A stretch of DNA of 64,000 nucleotides from CAWCGU01 sp963838095. Lineage in GTDB: Bacteria; Actinomycetota; Thermoleophilia; Solirubrobacterales; 70-9. The first letter of the stretch is position 1. The number at the start of each line of letters is the position of its first letter. Of this stretch, positions 27,175 through 35,201 are shown piece by piece. The stretch spans positions 186,001-250,000 of the forward strand of contig CAWIPO010000009.1 of assembly GCA_963838095.1 (NCBI GenBank). Reading direction: 5' to 3'. The notes beneath the pieces are model-generated. The model searched no databases and was not told the origin of the DNA. It saw only the letters and a list, made by a program, of their open reading frames with translations. Position numbers and translations under genes: made by a program.

Positions 27175-28035
27175 ATGCCGAAGCCGCTGCTCGCCGTCGA
27201 CGCCCCCTCGATGCTATTTCGCGCGTTCTACGCGCTCCCCGATTCGATCAAGGGCGCCGACGGCCAGCCGGTCAACGCCCTGCTCGGCGCCGCGAACCTG
27301 ATCCTGCGCGAGGTCGAGATGCACGACCCGCGGGCCGTGGTGCTCTGCTTCGGGCCCGACGCTGCCGTCTACCGCACGGAGCTCTACCCGGAGTACCACG
27401 CCGATCGGATCGAGGTCCCCGACACGCTCGCGCCGCAATGGGAGGACGGCTACGAGTTCTTCGAGGCCTTCGGCTGGACGGTGAGCGTCCACGACAGCCT
27501 GGAGGCGGACGACCTGCTCGGCTCCTACGCTCGGCTCGAGCGCGAGGCTGGGGGAGAGGCGCTGATCCTCACCGGCGACCGCGACATGTTCCAGTGCGCG
27601 TCGAAGCAGGTGAACGTGCTGTACGTGGTCACCGGAAAGCAGGGCGCCCAGGTGATCGGGCCCAAGGAGGTAAAGCAACGCTACGGCATCGGACCGGAGC
27701 TGGTCCCCGACTTCATCGCCCTCAGAGGGGACCCGTCGGATGGGATCCCCGGCGCGAAGGGGGTGGGGGAGAAGACCGCCGCTGAGCTGCTCCGCGAGCA
27801 CGGCTCGCTCGAGGCCGTGCTCGAGAACGCGATCCGCGAGCGACGCCCGAAGCTGCGCACGTCGCTGCTCGAAGCCCGCGACCAGCTGCTCGCCTTCAAG
27901 GACATCGCAACGCTGCGGGACGCGGGCGTGAAGCGCCCGAGGGATCGGAGGACGAACTGGAAGCGGGCGGCCAAGGCGGCGCGGGAGCGCGGGATGAACC
28001 AGCTGGCCAAGCGCCTTGATGAAAAGACTGCGTAA
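27175..28035 (+). CDS. 5'-3' exonuclease (PolI N-terminal-type FEN)
   Basis: 286 residues from ATG 27175 (GTG 27166 possible). It contains the 5'-3' exonuclease fold: the metal-site aspartates in LLAVDAPS and in DSLEADDLLGS/LTGDRDMFQ, and the H3TH motif GDPSDGIPGAKGVGEKTAAELLREHGSLEAVL. The domain stands alone, without polymerase or 3'-5' exonuclease domains, so it resembles the free-standing FEN proteins of some actinobacteria. Probable role: Okazaki-fragment primer or flap removal. Confidence 0.9.
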   Translation: MPKPLLAVDAPSMLFRAFYALPDSIKGADGQPVNALLGAANLILREVEMHDPRAVVLCFGPDAAVYRTELYPEYHADRIEVPDTLAPQWEDGYEFFEAFGWTVSVHDSLEADDLLGSYARLEREAGGEALILTGDRDMFQCASKQVNVLYVVTGKQGAQVIGPKEVKQRYGIGPELVPDFIALRGDPSDGIPGAKGVGEKTAAELLREHGSLEAVLENAIRERRPKLRTSLLEARDQLLAFKDIATLRDAGVKRPRDRRTNWKRAAKAARERGMNQLAKRLDEKTA

Positions 28036-28131
28036 AGCCCCCTGACAAACGCGCGTCCAGCCACCTTCAGGGCTGAAGCGAAGCCGACGATGAACAGGTA
28101 TCGGGCGGCACAAAAGGAGGCATGCAAGGAA

Positions 28132-28569
28132 ATGAAGCTGAAGAGAACGAGAACGGTCTTGCTGGCGGCGCTCGGCGTCGCTGTGCTGTCCGTCGCTCCC
28201 GCATCGCTCGCGAAGCAGGGAGAGCATGGCGGCGGCAAGGACAAGGAAAAGACCGTTGGCTACGTGTTCAAGGGCACGTACAACGCCGACGGAACGGTTG
28301 CCGTGACCAAGGGCAACAAGCACGTGCGCAATGCGGACCTGGTGGGCCAGAACGTGGCCTTCGACCTCTCGCAGGCGAAGGTGACCGTTGCAGACACCAA
28401 CGGGGATGGCACAAGCGACCTCACCGATGTGGCCGAAGGCGACGCGGTCGTGGTGAAGGCGAAGCTCCCGAAGTCGGATCCGGGAGTCGCTCCGTACGCG
28501 GCCAAGCACCTCATCGATCAGACCCATGCTCCAGAGGAGCCTGCGGACGAACCCGCTCCAGCGGTCTAG
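28132..28569 (+). CDS. Secreted protein of unknown function
   Basis: 145 residues from ATG 28132. A strong AAAGGAGG at 28113-28120 favours either this start, 11 nt away, or an out-of-frame ATG at 28122 that gives no conserved protein. The signal peptide is LLAALGVAVLSVAPASLA. The mature part is small and charged (KGTYNADGTVAVTKGNKHVRNADLVGQNVAFDLSQAKVTVADTNGDG), with repeating beta-strand character and an acidic, proline-rich tail. No family is recognised. It is followed by a strong hairpin before mtnA. Confidence 0.68.
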   Translation: MKLKRTRTVLLAALGVAVLSVAPASLAKQGEHGGGKDKEKTVGYVFKGTYNADGTVAVTKGNKHVRNADLVGQNVAFDLSQAKVTVADTNGDGTSDLTDVAEGDAVVVKAKLPKSDPGVAPYAAKHLIDQTHAPEEPADEPAPAV

Positions 28570-28595
28570 ACGACGAGAAGCCACACCCTCGGACC

Positions 28596-28620
28596 AGCGC
28601 CCGGCACCTCGCCGGGCGCT
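28596..28620 (+). terminator. GC-rich hairpin after the secreted-protein gene
   Basis: AGCGCCCGGC (28596-28605) pairs perfectly with GCCGGGCGCT (28611-28620) around a 5-nt loop. The following TTGTCATT is only partly T-rich, so termination would rely on the strength of the 10-bp stem or on Rho. Confidence 0.65.
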
Positions 28621-28641
28621 TGTCATTGGGAGACTCGAGGG

Positions 28642-29634
28642 GTGGACGTGGACGGTAAGAGCTACCGCACGATCTGGGTCGGCGACGGCGGCCGGGTCGA
28701 GGTGATCGACCAGCGCGCACTCCCGGAGCACTTCGAGGTGCTGACGCTCGACACACCCGAGGACGCGGCCGAAGCAATCCGCGAGATGGCGGTTCGCGGC
28801 GCACCCTTGATCGGGGCAACCGGCGTGTACGGACTCGCCCTCGGTGCTGGACGCGACCCCAGCGACGCCGGGCTCGCGGCCGCATACCAGCTACTCGCCG
28901 CCGCCCGCCCCACCGGCCGCAACCTCGTCTGGGCGCTCGACCGGGTGATGGCTGTGCTCGGGAAGACAGCTCCAGCCGATCGCGAACGTGCCGCCCTTGC
29001 CGAGGCGGCCCTGATATGTGACGAGGACGTCGCCATCAACCGCGCAATCGGCGAGCACGGCGTCGAGCTGATCGAGCAGGTCGCCGAGCGAGCGGAGCCC
29101 GAGCGAGCGGTGCAGCTGATGACCCACTGCAACGCCGGCTGGCTGGCGACGGTGGATCGAGGCACCGCCCTCGCCCCGATCTACGAGGCTCACGAACGCG
29201 GTCTCGGCGTCCACGTCTGGGTCTCCGAGACCCGCCCGCGCAACCAGGGCTCGGACCTGACCGCGTGGGAGCTGGCGCAGGCGGGCGTCCCGCACACGGT
29301 CGTCGTCGACAGCGCTTGCGGCCACCTGATGCAGACGGGCCAGGTGGACATGGTCATCGTCGGCACCGACCGCGTCAGCGCCAACGGCGACGTCGCGAAC
29401 AAGATCGGCACCTACATGAAGGCGCTCGCCGCCCGCGCCCACGACATCCCCTTCTACGTCGCCGCCCCATCGCCGAGCATCGACGGCGACACGGCCAGCG
29501 GCGACCAGATTCCGATCGAGGAGCGCAGTCCCGCCGAGGTGTCCACCTCCTCGCCCGCCGCAAATCCGGCCTTCGACATCACCCCCGCGGAGCTGGTCAC
29601 GGCGATCATCACCGAACGCGGCATCGAGCGCTGA
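28642..29634 (+). CDS. mtnA: S-methyl-5-thioribose-1-phosphate isomerase
   Basis: 330 residues from GTG 28642. Full-length Mtn[18 protein letters not shown] near the N-terminus, catalytic Cys in QLMTHCNAG (about residue 163) and catalytic Asp in [21 protein letters not shown] (about residue 243). It converts methylthioribose-1-phosphate to methylthioribulose-1-phosphate in methionine salvage; other salvage genes are not in this window. The next gene starts 17 bp downstream and may be co-transcribed. Confidence 0.95.
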   Translation: MDVDGKSYRTIWVGDGGRVEVIDQRALPEHFEVLTLDTPEDAAEAIREMAVRGAPLIGATGVYGLALGAGRDPSDAGLAAAYQLLAAARPTGRNLVWALDRVMAVLGKTAPADRERAALAEAALICDEDVAINRAIGEHGVELIEQVAERAEPERAVQLMTHCNAGWLATVDRGTALAPIYEAHERGLGVHVWVSETRPRNQGSDLTAWELAQAGVPHTVVVDSACGHLMQTGQVDMVIVGTDRVSANGDVANKIGTYMKALAARAHDIPFYVAAPSPSIDGDTASGDQIPIEERSPAEVSTSSPAANPAFDITPAELVTAIITERGIER

Positions 29635-29650
29635 CTGCAAGGAAAGCGGC

Positions 29651-30064
29651 GTGAATTCCCTGCTCACCGGGGTAACTTCGCAACAGGTGAACGACCAGCG
29701 AACAGTCGTCGTGCTCGCGCTCTGGGCGGCCGCATGCGGCTGGCTGGTGGCGGTTTCGGTCGAGCGCGAGCCGTACAGCGTCATGTTGTTCGTGCTCCTC
29801 TCCCTGGCCACGATTGTCTTCGCGGCGGTGGCGCGGCGCCCGATCGCGGTCCTGGCGCCGATTGCGATGTCGATACCGCTGGGTGTGTGGGCCGCGACGG
29901 CAGCGTGCCCATGTGACGGGATTGCGGCCTGGCAGGTGGTGCTCGTCTGGATCGGCGTCTTCGGTCTCGCCGGTGCGCTGCTCGCGGCTGTGACGCTGAT
30001 GGTCGCCAGGCGCGCGCTTCCCGGCGTCTACCACCCGCCGTTCCGGCTCGACCGGGCGCGCTGA
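29651..30064 (+). CDS. Small multi-pass membrane protein
   Basis: 137 residues, start GTG 29651, with four predicted transmembrane segments (around TVVVLALWAAACGWLVAV, VMLFVLLSLATIVFAAV, VLAPIAMSIPLGVWAATA and VVLVWIGVFGLAGALLAAVTLM). No recognised motif apart from CPC in the loop before helix 4. Possibly co-transcribed with mtnA, 17 bp away. Confidence 0.62.
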   Translation: MNSLLTGVTSQQVNDQRTVVVLALWAAACGWLVAVSVEREPYSVMLFVLLSLATIVFAAVARRPIAVLAPIAMSIPLGVWAATAACPCDGIAAWQVVLVWIGVFGLAGALLAAVTLMVARRALPGVYHPPFRLDRAR

Positions 30065-30093
30065 CGTCGCGGTCCGCGACCGGCTGAAACCGG

Positions 30094-30474
30094 CTACGCG
30101 CTCGGCGGCATCGCCAGCGGCAGCGTCGCCTGCAGGACCGCGTCCTCCAGCGCCTCGCTGCGCAGGTGGGTGATCGCCTGGTAGTCGGGGTTCATCACCA
30201 TGTCGGCGAACGCCTGCCGGCTCGGATAGCGCGCCAGCGCCATCAGGTCCCATTTGTGGGTTTCGGGCCCGACCAGCAGGGACGAGCAGTCGCCCGCATA
30301 GATCAACTCACCTCCCACCGCGGCGAGGAAGGGCGCGGTCGCAATCGCGTACTGCTCATAGCGCTCGCGCCCTCCGTCCGGCTTGAAGCGCAGCAGGTTC
30401 AGCATCACGCACGGGCCGCCGTCGTCCTCGGACATGAAGGCGCTGAAGCTCCCTGGGGTGGGGTCGACTGACAT
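30094..30474 (-). CDS. DUF1330-family protein
   Basis: 126 residues: ISxxLGPCVMLNLLRFKPDGG-type opening, then RYEQYAIATAPFLAAVGGELIYAG and WDLMALARYPSRQAFADMVMNPDYQ, the pattern of the DUF1330 ferredoxin-like dimeric alpha/beta-barrel family. These proteins are implicated in aromatic or polyketide-like chemistry but no activity is assigned here. Convergent with the membrane protein at 29651. Confidence 0.8.
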   Translation of the reverse strand: MSVDPTPGSFSAFMSEDDGGPCVMLNLLRFKPDGGRERYEQYAIATAPFLAAVGGELIYAGDCSSLLVGPETHKWDLMALARYPSRQAFADMVMNPDYQAITHLRSEALEDAVLQATLPLAMPPSA

Positions 30475-30534
30475 CGGGGTCCTTTCGGTCGAGCGAAGTT
30501 CGACGTCAGTCTGCCCGACCGACCTTCGATGCGT

Positions 30535-31587
30535 TCAGCGCAAAATCAGGTTCACGTCGCCGAACTCGTGCCACAGGTAGCCATGCTCGGCCGCGGCGGC
30601 GTAGGAGCGCTCGATCAGCTCGCGTCCCCCGATCGCCTCGAGCATGTCGAGGTGGGACGCCTCGGGGTCGTGCCAGCCCGTCAGCAGGCCGTCGACGATT
30701 CGCACTCCCCGCTCGGGAGTGATCACGAGCTGGGTCCAGCCCTGCGAGGCGCCGGCCCGGCCCCCCTCGCCGGCGGCGCTCTCCAGCGCCCGCACGACGG
30801 TGGTCCCGACCGCGATCACGCGCCCGCCCCAGGCTCGGGTCGCCTCGACGAGGCGGGCGGTGGGGGCGGGGACGCGGTACCACTCGGGGTAGGGACGCTC
30901 GCCGAGCTCGAGCGAGGAGACCCCGGTGTGGAGCGTGATCGGCGCGACCGTTACGCCGCGCGCGATCAGCGCCGTGATCAGCTCCGGGGTGAACGGCCGT
31001 CCGGCGCTCGGCATCTCGGCGCTGCCGGGAACGGTGGCGTAGGCGGTCTGGTAGTCGGCGATTGGGTGCCGCTCGTGGACGTACGGGTATGAGATCGGAC
31101 GGCCGTGCAGCGAGAGGTAGTCGACGAGGGGGTGGGGGAGATGAAGCTCGGCCACCCACAGCCGCTGGCCGCCGAGGTAGGGAGCGAGCAACACCGCTCC
31201 CGCCCCGCCGGGAAGCGAGAGCAACTCGCCGGCCGATGCGTCCAGCAGCGGAGCGCGGTTTCTGCGCAGCTCGACCACATAGCGAAGCGGTGCACCGTCG
31301 CCCGGCGGACCGCCGTCGGGGACTGCGGTGGAGAGGTGGAGCTCGACGGGCTCGCCGTCCGCGCGTTCGGCGTCGAGCTCTGCGGGCAGCGTCGCCGAAG
31401 TGTTGATCACCAGCAGGTCGCCCTCGTCGAGGTAATCGGGAAGATCGCGAAAGCGGGCGTGGCGAAGTCGCCCGCTGGCCCACTCGGCGACCAGCATCCG
31501 CACCTCGTCGCGGCGAAGCCCGCGGTCCTCGGGAGTGTCGTGGGCCTCGGGCCGCCGTGCCAGATCGAGCGCGGCTACGGCGCTCAC
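30535..31587 (-). CDS. queA: tRNA preQ1(34) S-adenosylmethionine ribosyltransferase-isomerase
   Basis: 350 residues. It has the QueA sequence pattern: LRRDEVRMLVAEWASGRLRHARFRDLPDYLDEGDLLVINTSATLPA at the N-terminus, LHLPHPLVDYLSLHGRPISYPY mid-way and ALESAAGEG...TQLVITPERGVRIVDGLLTGWHDPEASHLDMLEAIGG at the C-terminus. It transfers the ribosyl part of SAM to preQ1 at the wobble base in queuosine synthesis. The GTG start overlaps the stop of the preceding SDR gene (GTGA), so the two are coupled. No other queuosine genes are in the window. Confidence 0.92.
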   Translation of the reverse strand: MSAVAALDLARRPEAHDTPEDRGLRRDEVRMLVAEWASGRLRHARFRDLPDYLDEGDLLVINTSATLPAELDAERADGEPVELHLSTAVPDGGPPGDGAPLRYVVELRRNRAPLLDASAGELLSLPGGAGAVLLAPYLGGQRLWVAELHLPHPLVDYLSLHGRPISYPYVHERHPIADYQTAYATVPGSAEMPSAGRPFTPELITALIARGVTVAPITLHTGVSSLELGERPYPEWYRVPAPTARLVEATRAWGGRVIAVGTTVVRALESAAGEGGRAGASQGWTQLVITPERGVRIVDGLLTGWHDPEASHLDMLEAIGGRELIERSYAAAAEHGYLWHEFGDVNLILR

Positions 31588-32303
31588 GCTTGGGCTCCGA
31601 GCGCGACCACGGCACCGTCATGGGCCTCGGCCAGCTCGGCGGCGCGATATCGCCCGCTGGGGTGATCGCCCTCGATCAGCGCCAGCAGCCCCGGCACGCT
31701 CTCCTCGGGCGGCGGCCGATCGGAGATGTCCTCGCCCGGGAATGCCTCCTGGTGCATCTGCGTCCGCATGTCGCCAGGGTCGACGGCGTAGATTCGCAGC
31801 CCGGGATGCTCGGCGGCGAGAATCGCGCTCAGCTGCTCGAGCGCCGCCTTCGAAGAGCCGTAGCCGCCCCACCCGTCGTACGCCTCGACGGCGGCATCGG
31901 AGGTGATGTTGAGGACGGTGCCGCCGGCACGCTCGAGCGCCGGCAGGAGCAGCTGGGTCAGCCGCAGCGGCGCGAGCACGTTGACGGTGAACACGCGCTC
32001 GAGCTCCTCCAGCGGGTAGTCGGCCAGCGACGGCTGCGGGCTGGGGCCGAGCAGACTGGCGTTGTTGACCAGCAGATCGAGGCGCTCCCCGGCGGCGTCG
32101 GCGAGCGACTTCCGGTGCCACTCGTCCGAGACGTCGCCTGGAATCGCAACGACCTCGGTCAGCTCACCGAGCTCCAGGTTGGCGGCCACCAGCGCCTCCG
32201 CTCCGCGGGCGTCGATCACCAGCCGCCACCCGCGTGTAGCCAGTGCCCGAGCCGTAGCAAGGCCGAGCCCCCTGGATGCGCCTGTGATCAGTGCAGTCTT
32301 CAT
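31584..32303 (-). CDS. Short-chain dehydrogenase/reductase
   Basis: 239 residues from ATG 32303 (GTG 32306 also possible). Classical SDR: the N-terminal TALITGASRGLGLATARALA (TGxxxGxG), then LDLLVNNASLLG, and the catalytic YxxxK in GGYGSSKAALEQLS. The substrate is unknown. Its mRNA should begin only a few nucleotides before the start, because the conserved -10 at 32312-32317 is about 6 bp from the codon; the leader is nearly absent. It lies under the same promoter motif as the 37138 gene and is translationally coupled to queA. Confidence 0.87.
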   Translation of the reverse strand: MKTALITGASRGLGLATARALATRGWRLVIDARGAEALVAANLELGELTEVVAIPGDVSDEWHRKSLADAAGERLDLLVNNASLLGPSPQPSLADYPLEELERVFTVNVLAPLRLTQLLLPALERAGGTVLNITSDAAVEAYDGWGGYGSSKAALEQLSAILAAEHPGLRIYAVDPGDMRTQMHQEAFPGEDISDRPPPEESVPGLLALIEGDHPSGRYRAAELAEAHDGAVVALGAQA

Positions 32304-32311
32304 CACCTCCC

Positions 32312-32362
32312 ACGCTACGCGCGCGGGCCAGCAATGTAAATCGGGAATTGGTACTAGTCCCC
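32312..32362 (-). promoter_or_regulatory. Predicted regulated promoter (28-bp motif, -35 and -10) of the SDR-queA operon
   Basis: Read leftwards, a 28-bp sequence (32362 to 32335) begins GGGGACTAGTACC and ends GATTTACA. TTTACA (32340-32335) is a good -35. Exactly 17 bp later comes TAGCGT (32317-32312), which fits the TANNNT -10 element. The same 28 bp, 17-bp spacing and TAGCGT occur at 37054-37104 in front of a different gene. Promoter function is inferred from this duplication and geometry. Confidence 0.78.
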
Positions 32363-32388
32363 TCGACCGGCGAGTCCTCCGCGACGGG

Positions 32389-33177
32389 TCAGTCGATCAA
32401 CCGCTTGTGCATCCGGTTGACGGCAAGCCGCCATAGGGCGAGCGCGAAGGCGACCAGCGCCGCGAAGCGCAGCAGGTCGGTCGCCTCGAAGCCGAACGCG
32501 GCGGCGCGGACCAGCTCGACCAGCTGGTAGAGCGGGTTGATGTTGGCGAGCACCTGCAGCCCCTCGGGCAGCTGGTCGATCGGGAAGAACGTGCCGGCGA
32601 CCAGGAACAGCGGGGTGATGACCAGCGTCGTCACGTAGTTGAACTGGTCGATCTTCGCGACGCTCGCCGCGACTGAGATCCCGAAGCCCGCGAAGCCGAG
32701 CGCGGTGACGAAGCAGAAGAGCGGCACGAGAAGCATCCCGAACGCGGGGTCGAGCCCGAAGAGCATCGCGATCAGCAGCGGGAAGCAGCCGAAGAAGCCG
32801 GACCGGATCCCGATCCACAGCATCTCCGCCGTGACCAGCTCCTCGACGTCGACCGGCGCCGCGAGGATCGCGTCATAGGTGTTTTGAAAGCGCTCCTTGA
32901 CGAACGTCCCGAACATCGCCGGAAACGCGCTCGAGAAGATCACCGCGGTGGCGACCATCCCAGTGCCGACGAACTCGACATAGGAGAGTCCGTCGACGCG
33001 ATCGACAAGCGTCGCTCCCAGCCCCAGCCCGAAAGCGAGCAGGTAGACGATCGGCTCGAGGATGCTGGAGAACGTCGTCGCCTTCCAGAAGGTGCGGAAG
33101 TTGGCGACCTCGCGGCTCATGACGCCGGTGATCGCCGCCGGATCCAGCCGCCGCACCCCAACGGTCTTCGTCGTCAT
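32389..33177 (-). CDS. ABC-2 type exporter permease, NodJ-like
   Basis: 262 residues with six hydrophobic segments. ABC-2 signature regions are FAPTFLA-type EFVGTGMVATAVIFSSAFPAMFGTFVKERFQNTYDAILAAPV and the late ITPLFLVAGTFFPIDQLPEGLQVLANINPLYQLVELVR. It overlaps the ATPase gene (ATGA at 33174-33177). NodIJ-like pairs export lipo-oligosaccharides or other amphiphiles. The call is by family; there is no link to nodulation. Confidence 0.88.
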   Translation of the reverse strand: MTTKTVGVRRLDPAAITGVMSREVANFRTFWKATTFSSILEPIVYLLAFGLGLGATLVDRVDGLSYVEFVGTGMVATAVIFSSAFPAMFGTFVKERFQNTYDAILAAPVDVEELVTAEMLWIGIRSGFFGCFPLLIAMLFGLDPAFGMLLVPLFCFVTALGFAGFGISVAASVAKIDQFNYVTTLVITPLFLVAGTFFPIDQLPEGLQVLANINPLYQLVELVRAAAFGFEATDLLRFAALVAFALALWRLAVNRMHKRLID

Positions 33178-34076
33178 TCGGCTTCCTCTCCAGTCAGCAG
33201 CACGAACACGTCCTCGAGCGTCGCCGCACGGCGAACCGCCTCATCGGGGATGACGCCGTTGCTGGCCGCCTCCGAGCCGACGATCGCGATCGCCGGGCCG
33301 GCGGGCCGCACCGACAGGCCGGCCGCCTCCGCCTCGGCGCGTCTTTCGGCCAGCAGGTCGGGCGGGCCGTACACCTCGGCGGTCTCGCGCCCGGCGTGCT
33401 GCGCGATCAGCTCCGAGGGACGGCCGCGGGCGATGATCTTGCCGTGCGTCATCACCGCGACCTCGTCGGCGAGCCGCTGGGCCTCCTCGATGTAGTGCGT
33501 GGACATCAGGATCGTCTTGCCACGGGTGCGCAGGCCGTCGATCAGCGACCAAAGCTCGGTCCGGATCTGCGGGTCGAGCCCGACGGTCGGTTCGTCGAGT
33601 AGCAGCAGGTCGGGCTCGTGCACGAGTCCGCGGGCCAGCAGCAGGCGCCGGCGCATCCCGCCCGAGAGCTTGTCGACCGCGTCCTTGCGCCGGTTCGTGA
33701 GTCGGGCGATCGCGAGCGAGCGGTCGACGGCCGCGCGAACGTCCTTGACCCTGTACAGGCGCGCATAGACCGCGAGGTTGTCCTCGACGGTGACATCGAC
33801 ATCGAGGTTGTCGAGCTGCGGGACGACGCCCATCTGCGCCCGCGCGGTCTTCGACTCCCTGGGCAGGGTGTGCCCCAGCACCTCGATCTCGCCCTCGTTG
33901 GCGATCGCCTGGCCGGTCAGCAGCCGCATCGTCGTCGACTTTCCGGCACCGTTGGGACCAAGCAGGCCGAGGCAGATGCCCGGCGGCACATCCAGGTCGA
34001 GATGGTCGACAGCGGTGATCTCGCCGAAGCGCTTGACGACGCTTCTGAGTTTGATTACAGGGTTCACGGGGTTCAT
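33174..34076 (-). CDS. ABC-2 type exporter ATP-binding protein, NodI-like
   Basis: 300 residues. Walker A GPNGAGKSTT, signature [13 protein letters not shown], Walker B LLLLDEPTVGLD and H-loop MSTHYIEEA are intact. The middle carries the NodI-type segment MGVVPQLDNLDVDVTVEDNLAVYARLY. Coupled to the permease by a 4-bp overlap. Probably exports a lipid-like compound. The gene starts about 80 bp from the repeat element that follows on the opposite strand. Confidence 0.9.
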   Translation of the reverse strand: MNPVNPVIKLRSVVKRFGEITAVDHLDLDVPPGICLGLLGPNGAGKSTTMRLLTGQAIANEGEIEVLGHTLPRESKTARAQMGVVPQLDNLDVDVTVEDNLAVYARLYRVKDVRAAVDRSLAIARLTNRRKDAVDKLSGGMRRRLLLARGLVHEPDLLLLDEPTVGLDPQIRTELWSLIDGLRTRGKTILMSTHYIEEAQRLADEVAVMTHGKIIARGRPSELIAQHAGRETAEVYGPPDLLAERRAEAEAAGLSVRPAGPAIAIVGSEAASNGVIPDEAVRRAATLEDVFVLLTGEEAE

Positions 34077-34161
34077 TCAGTTCACAGTGTTAGGACCGCC
34101 CGGTCGGGCATATGTCATCGCCCTCGCCCCTTCAGAGTAGGGGCGGCCGGCCTTCGGCCGG

Positions 34162-35196
34162 CCGGAGCACCGAGAGGGGGCAAACTTGAATCTCTCTGCC
34201 TTGTATGGGCTATGACCCCTACAACCCAGAGAGTTTCTCAGCAGGCGGTCCTCGCGCTTGCCCGGCGCCAGCATCAAAACGTTACCCGCGCGCAGCTGCT
34301 CGGCCTCGGCATGACCGCCGAGGCGATCGCCCATCGGATCCGGCGCGGAAAGCTGTTCCCCAAGCACCGCGGCGTCTACGCCGTCGGCTCTCCCGACCAG
34401 ACCCGCTACGGCGAGTGGATGGCCGCGGTGCTCGCCTGCGGAGATGAGGCGCTGCTGAGCTACGAGTGCGCGGGGGCGCTGTTCAGAGTGCGCCCGGACC
34501 CGAGCGGCCCGATCGAGATCTCGGTGCCGCCGAACGTCACCCGCCGCCCCAAAGGCGTAGTGGTGCACAAGCGCACGCTCACGAGGCGCGACCGAACACG
34601 GCGCCACAGCATCCCGGTGACCACGATCGCCTGCACGATCATCGACCTAGCCACCCGCCTCGACGACTCCGAGCTGGAGCGAGCGATCAGCGAAGCCACC
34701 AGCCGCCGCCTCACCACCCCCGACCACCTCCTCTCGGTGCTAAGCGTGACCCACAAACGCAACGGAGCCCCGCGCCTTCGCAACCTCCTCACCCGCCACA
34801 GCTTCCGCCTCACAGACTCAGAGCTGGAGCGAATCTTCATCCCGCTCTCCCTGAAGGCCGGGCTGCCGGTGCCCGAGACCCGCACCTACGTCAACGGCTT
34901 CAAGGTCGACTTCTCCTGGCCCGCACTCGGCCTCGTGGTCGAGACCGACAGCCTCACCTTCCACCGGGACCCGTTCCAGCAGCGCAACGACCGCCTCCGC
35001 GACCAGACCCACACCGCAGCCGGCCTCACTCAGCTTCGGTTCACGCACTGGCAGGTCAAGTACGACCCGCGGCACGTGCAGAAGACGCTGCGGGTTGTCG
35101 GGCAAAGGCTGCTTGCCGCACTTCCCGGCCCGAGGAACCATGCGGCGTGAACCATCACCAGATGCCTCCGAATCCCCTCTCTCGGTGCTGCCGTTC
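34162..35196 (+). mobile_element. Repeat-bounded unit D carrying the AbiEi/DUF559 gene
   Basis: Left end: GGCCGGCC-TTC-GGCCGGCC palindrome (34145-34163) leads into CGGAGCACCGAGAG (34163-34176), a degenerate form of the family box. Then a hairpin CTCTCT..TTGTATGGG/CCCCTACAA..AGAGAG at 34192-34233 follows. Right end: CTCTCTC and the perfect inverted box GGTGCTGCCGTTC (35184-35196). Unit C (56816-56959) is homologous to the first ~85 bp, hence a likely internally deleted copy. No target duplication is convincingly visible. That this is a mobile unit is inference. Confidence 0.6.
34212..35150 (+). CDS. AbiEi-like N-terminal domain plus DUF559 (Vsr-like) nuclease-fold protein
   Basis: 312 residues from ATG 34212, which lies in the loop of the repeat hairpin, with no Shine-Dalgarno sequence. 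The N-terminal part (ALARRQHQNVTRAQLLGLGMTAEAIAHRIRRGKLFPKHRGVYAVG) is the winged-helix domain of AbiEi antitoxins. The C-terminal domain (VDFSWPALGLVVETDSLTFHRD ... LTQLRFTHWQVKYD) is DUF559, with the D...E..D pattern of the Vsr/PD-(D/E)XK fold. Many actinobacteria carry multiple copies. There is no AbiEii toxin gene beside it, so a classic toxin-antitoxin role is unlikely; a role linked to the flanking repeats is possible but unproven. Confidence 0.82.
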   Translation: MTPTTQRVSQQAVLALARRQHQNVTRAQLLGLGMTAEAIAHRIRRGKLFPKHRGVYAVGSPDQTRYGEWMAAVLACGDEALLSYECAGALFRVRPDPSGPIEISVPPNVTRRPKGVVVHKRTLTRRDRTRRHSIPVTTIACTIIDLATRLDDSELERAISEATSRRLTTPDHLLSVLSVTHKRNGAPRLRNLLTRHSFRLTDSELERIFIPLSLKAGLPVPETRTYVNGFKVDFSWPALGLVVETDSLTFHRDPFQQRNDRLRDQTHTAAGLTQLRFTHWQVKYDPRHVQKTLRVVGQRLLAALPGPRNHAA

Positions 35197-35201
35197 GTCA
35201 A

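Noticed and set aside
28122..28658. Out-of-frame ATG at 28122 with a near-perfect ribosome-binding site
   Set aside because: Its frame has no conserved or signal-peptide features, while the 28132 frame has a clear signal peptide; the site may still contribute to regulation.
32389..34076. Nodulation factor exporter (NodIJ)
   Set aside because: NodI/NodJ similarity only defines the ABC-2 exporter type; no nodulation or lipochitooligosaccharide genes are present.
34145..34163. GGCCGGCC-TTC-GGCCGGCC hairpin as a terminator
   Set aside because: No T-run follows and similar sequence appears in the related repeat at 56816, so it is more likely part of the element.
34212..35150. Type IV toxin-antitoxin system (AbiEi antitoxin)
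   Set aside because: There is no AbiEii-type nucleotidyltransferase toxin beside it; the C-terminal DUF559 domain makes it a different protein class.
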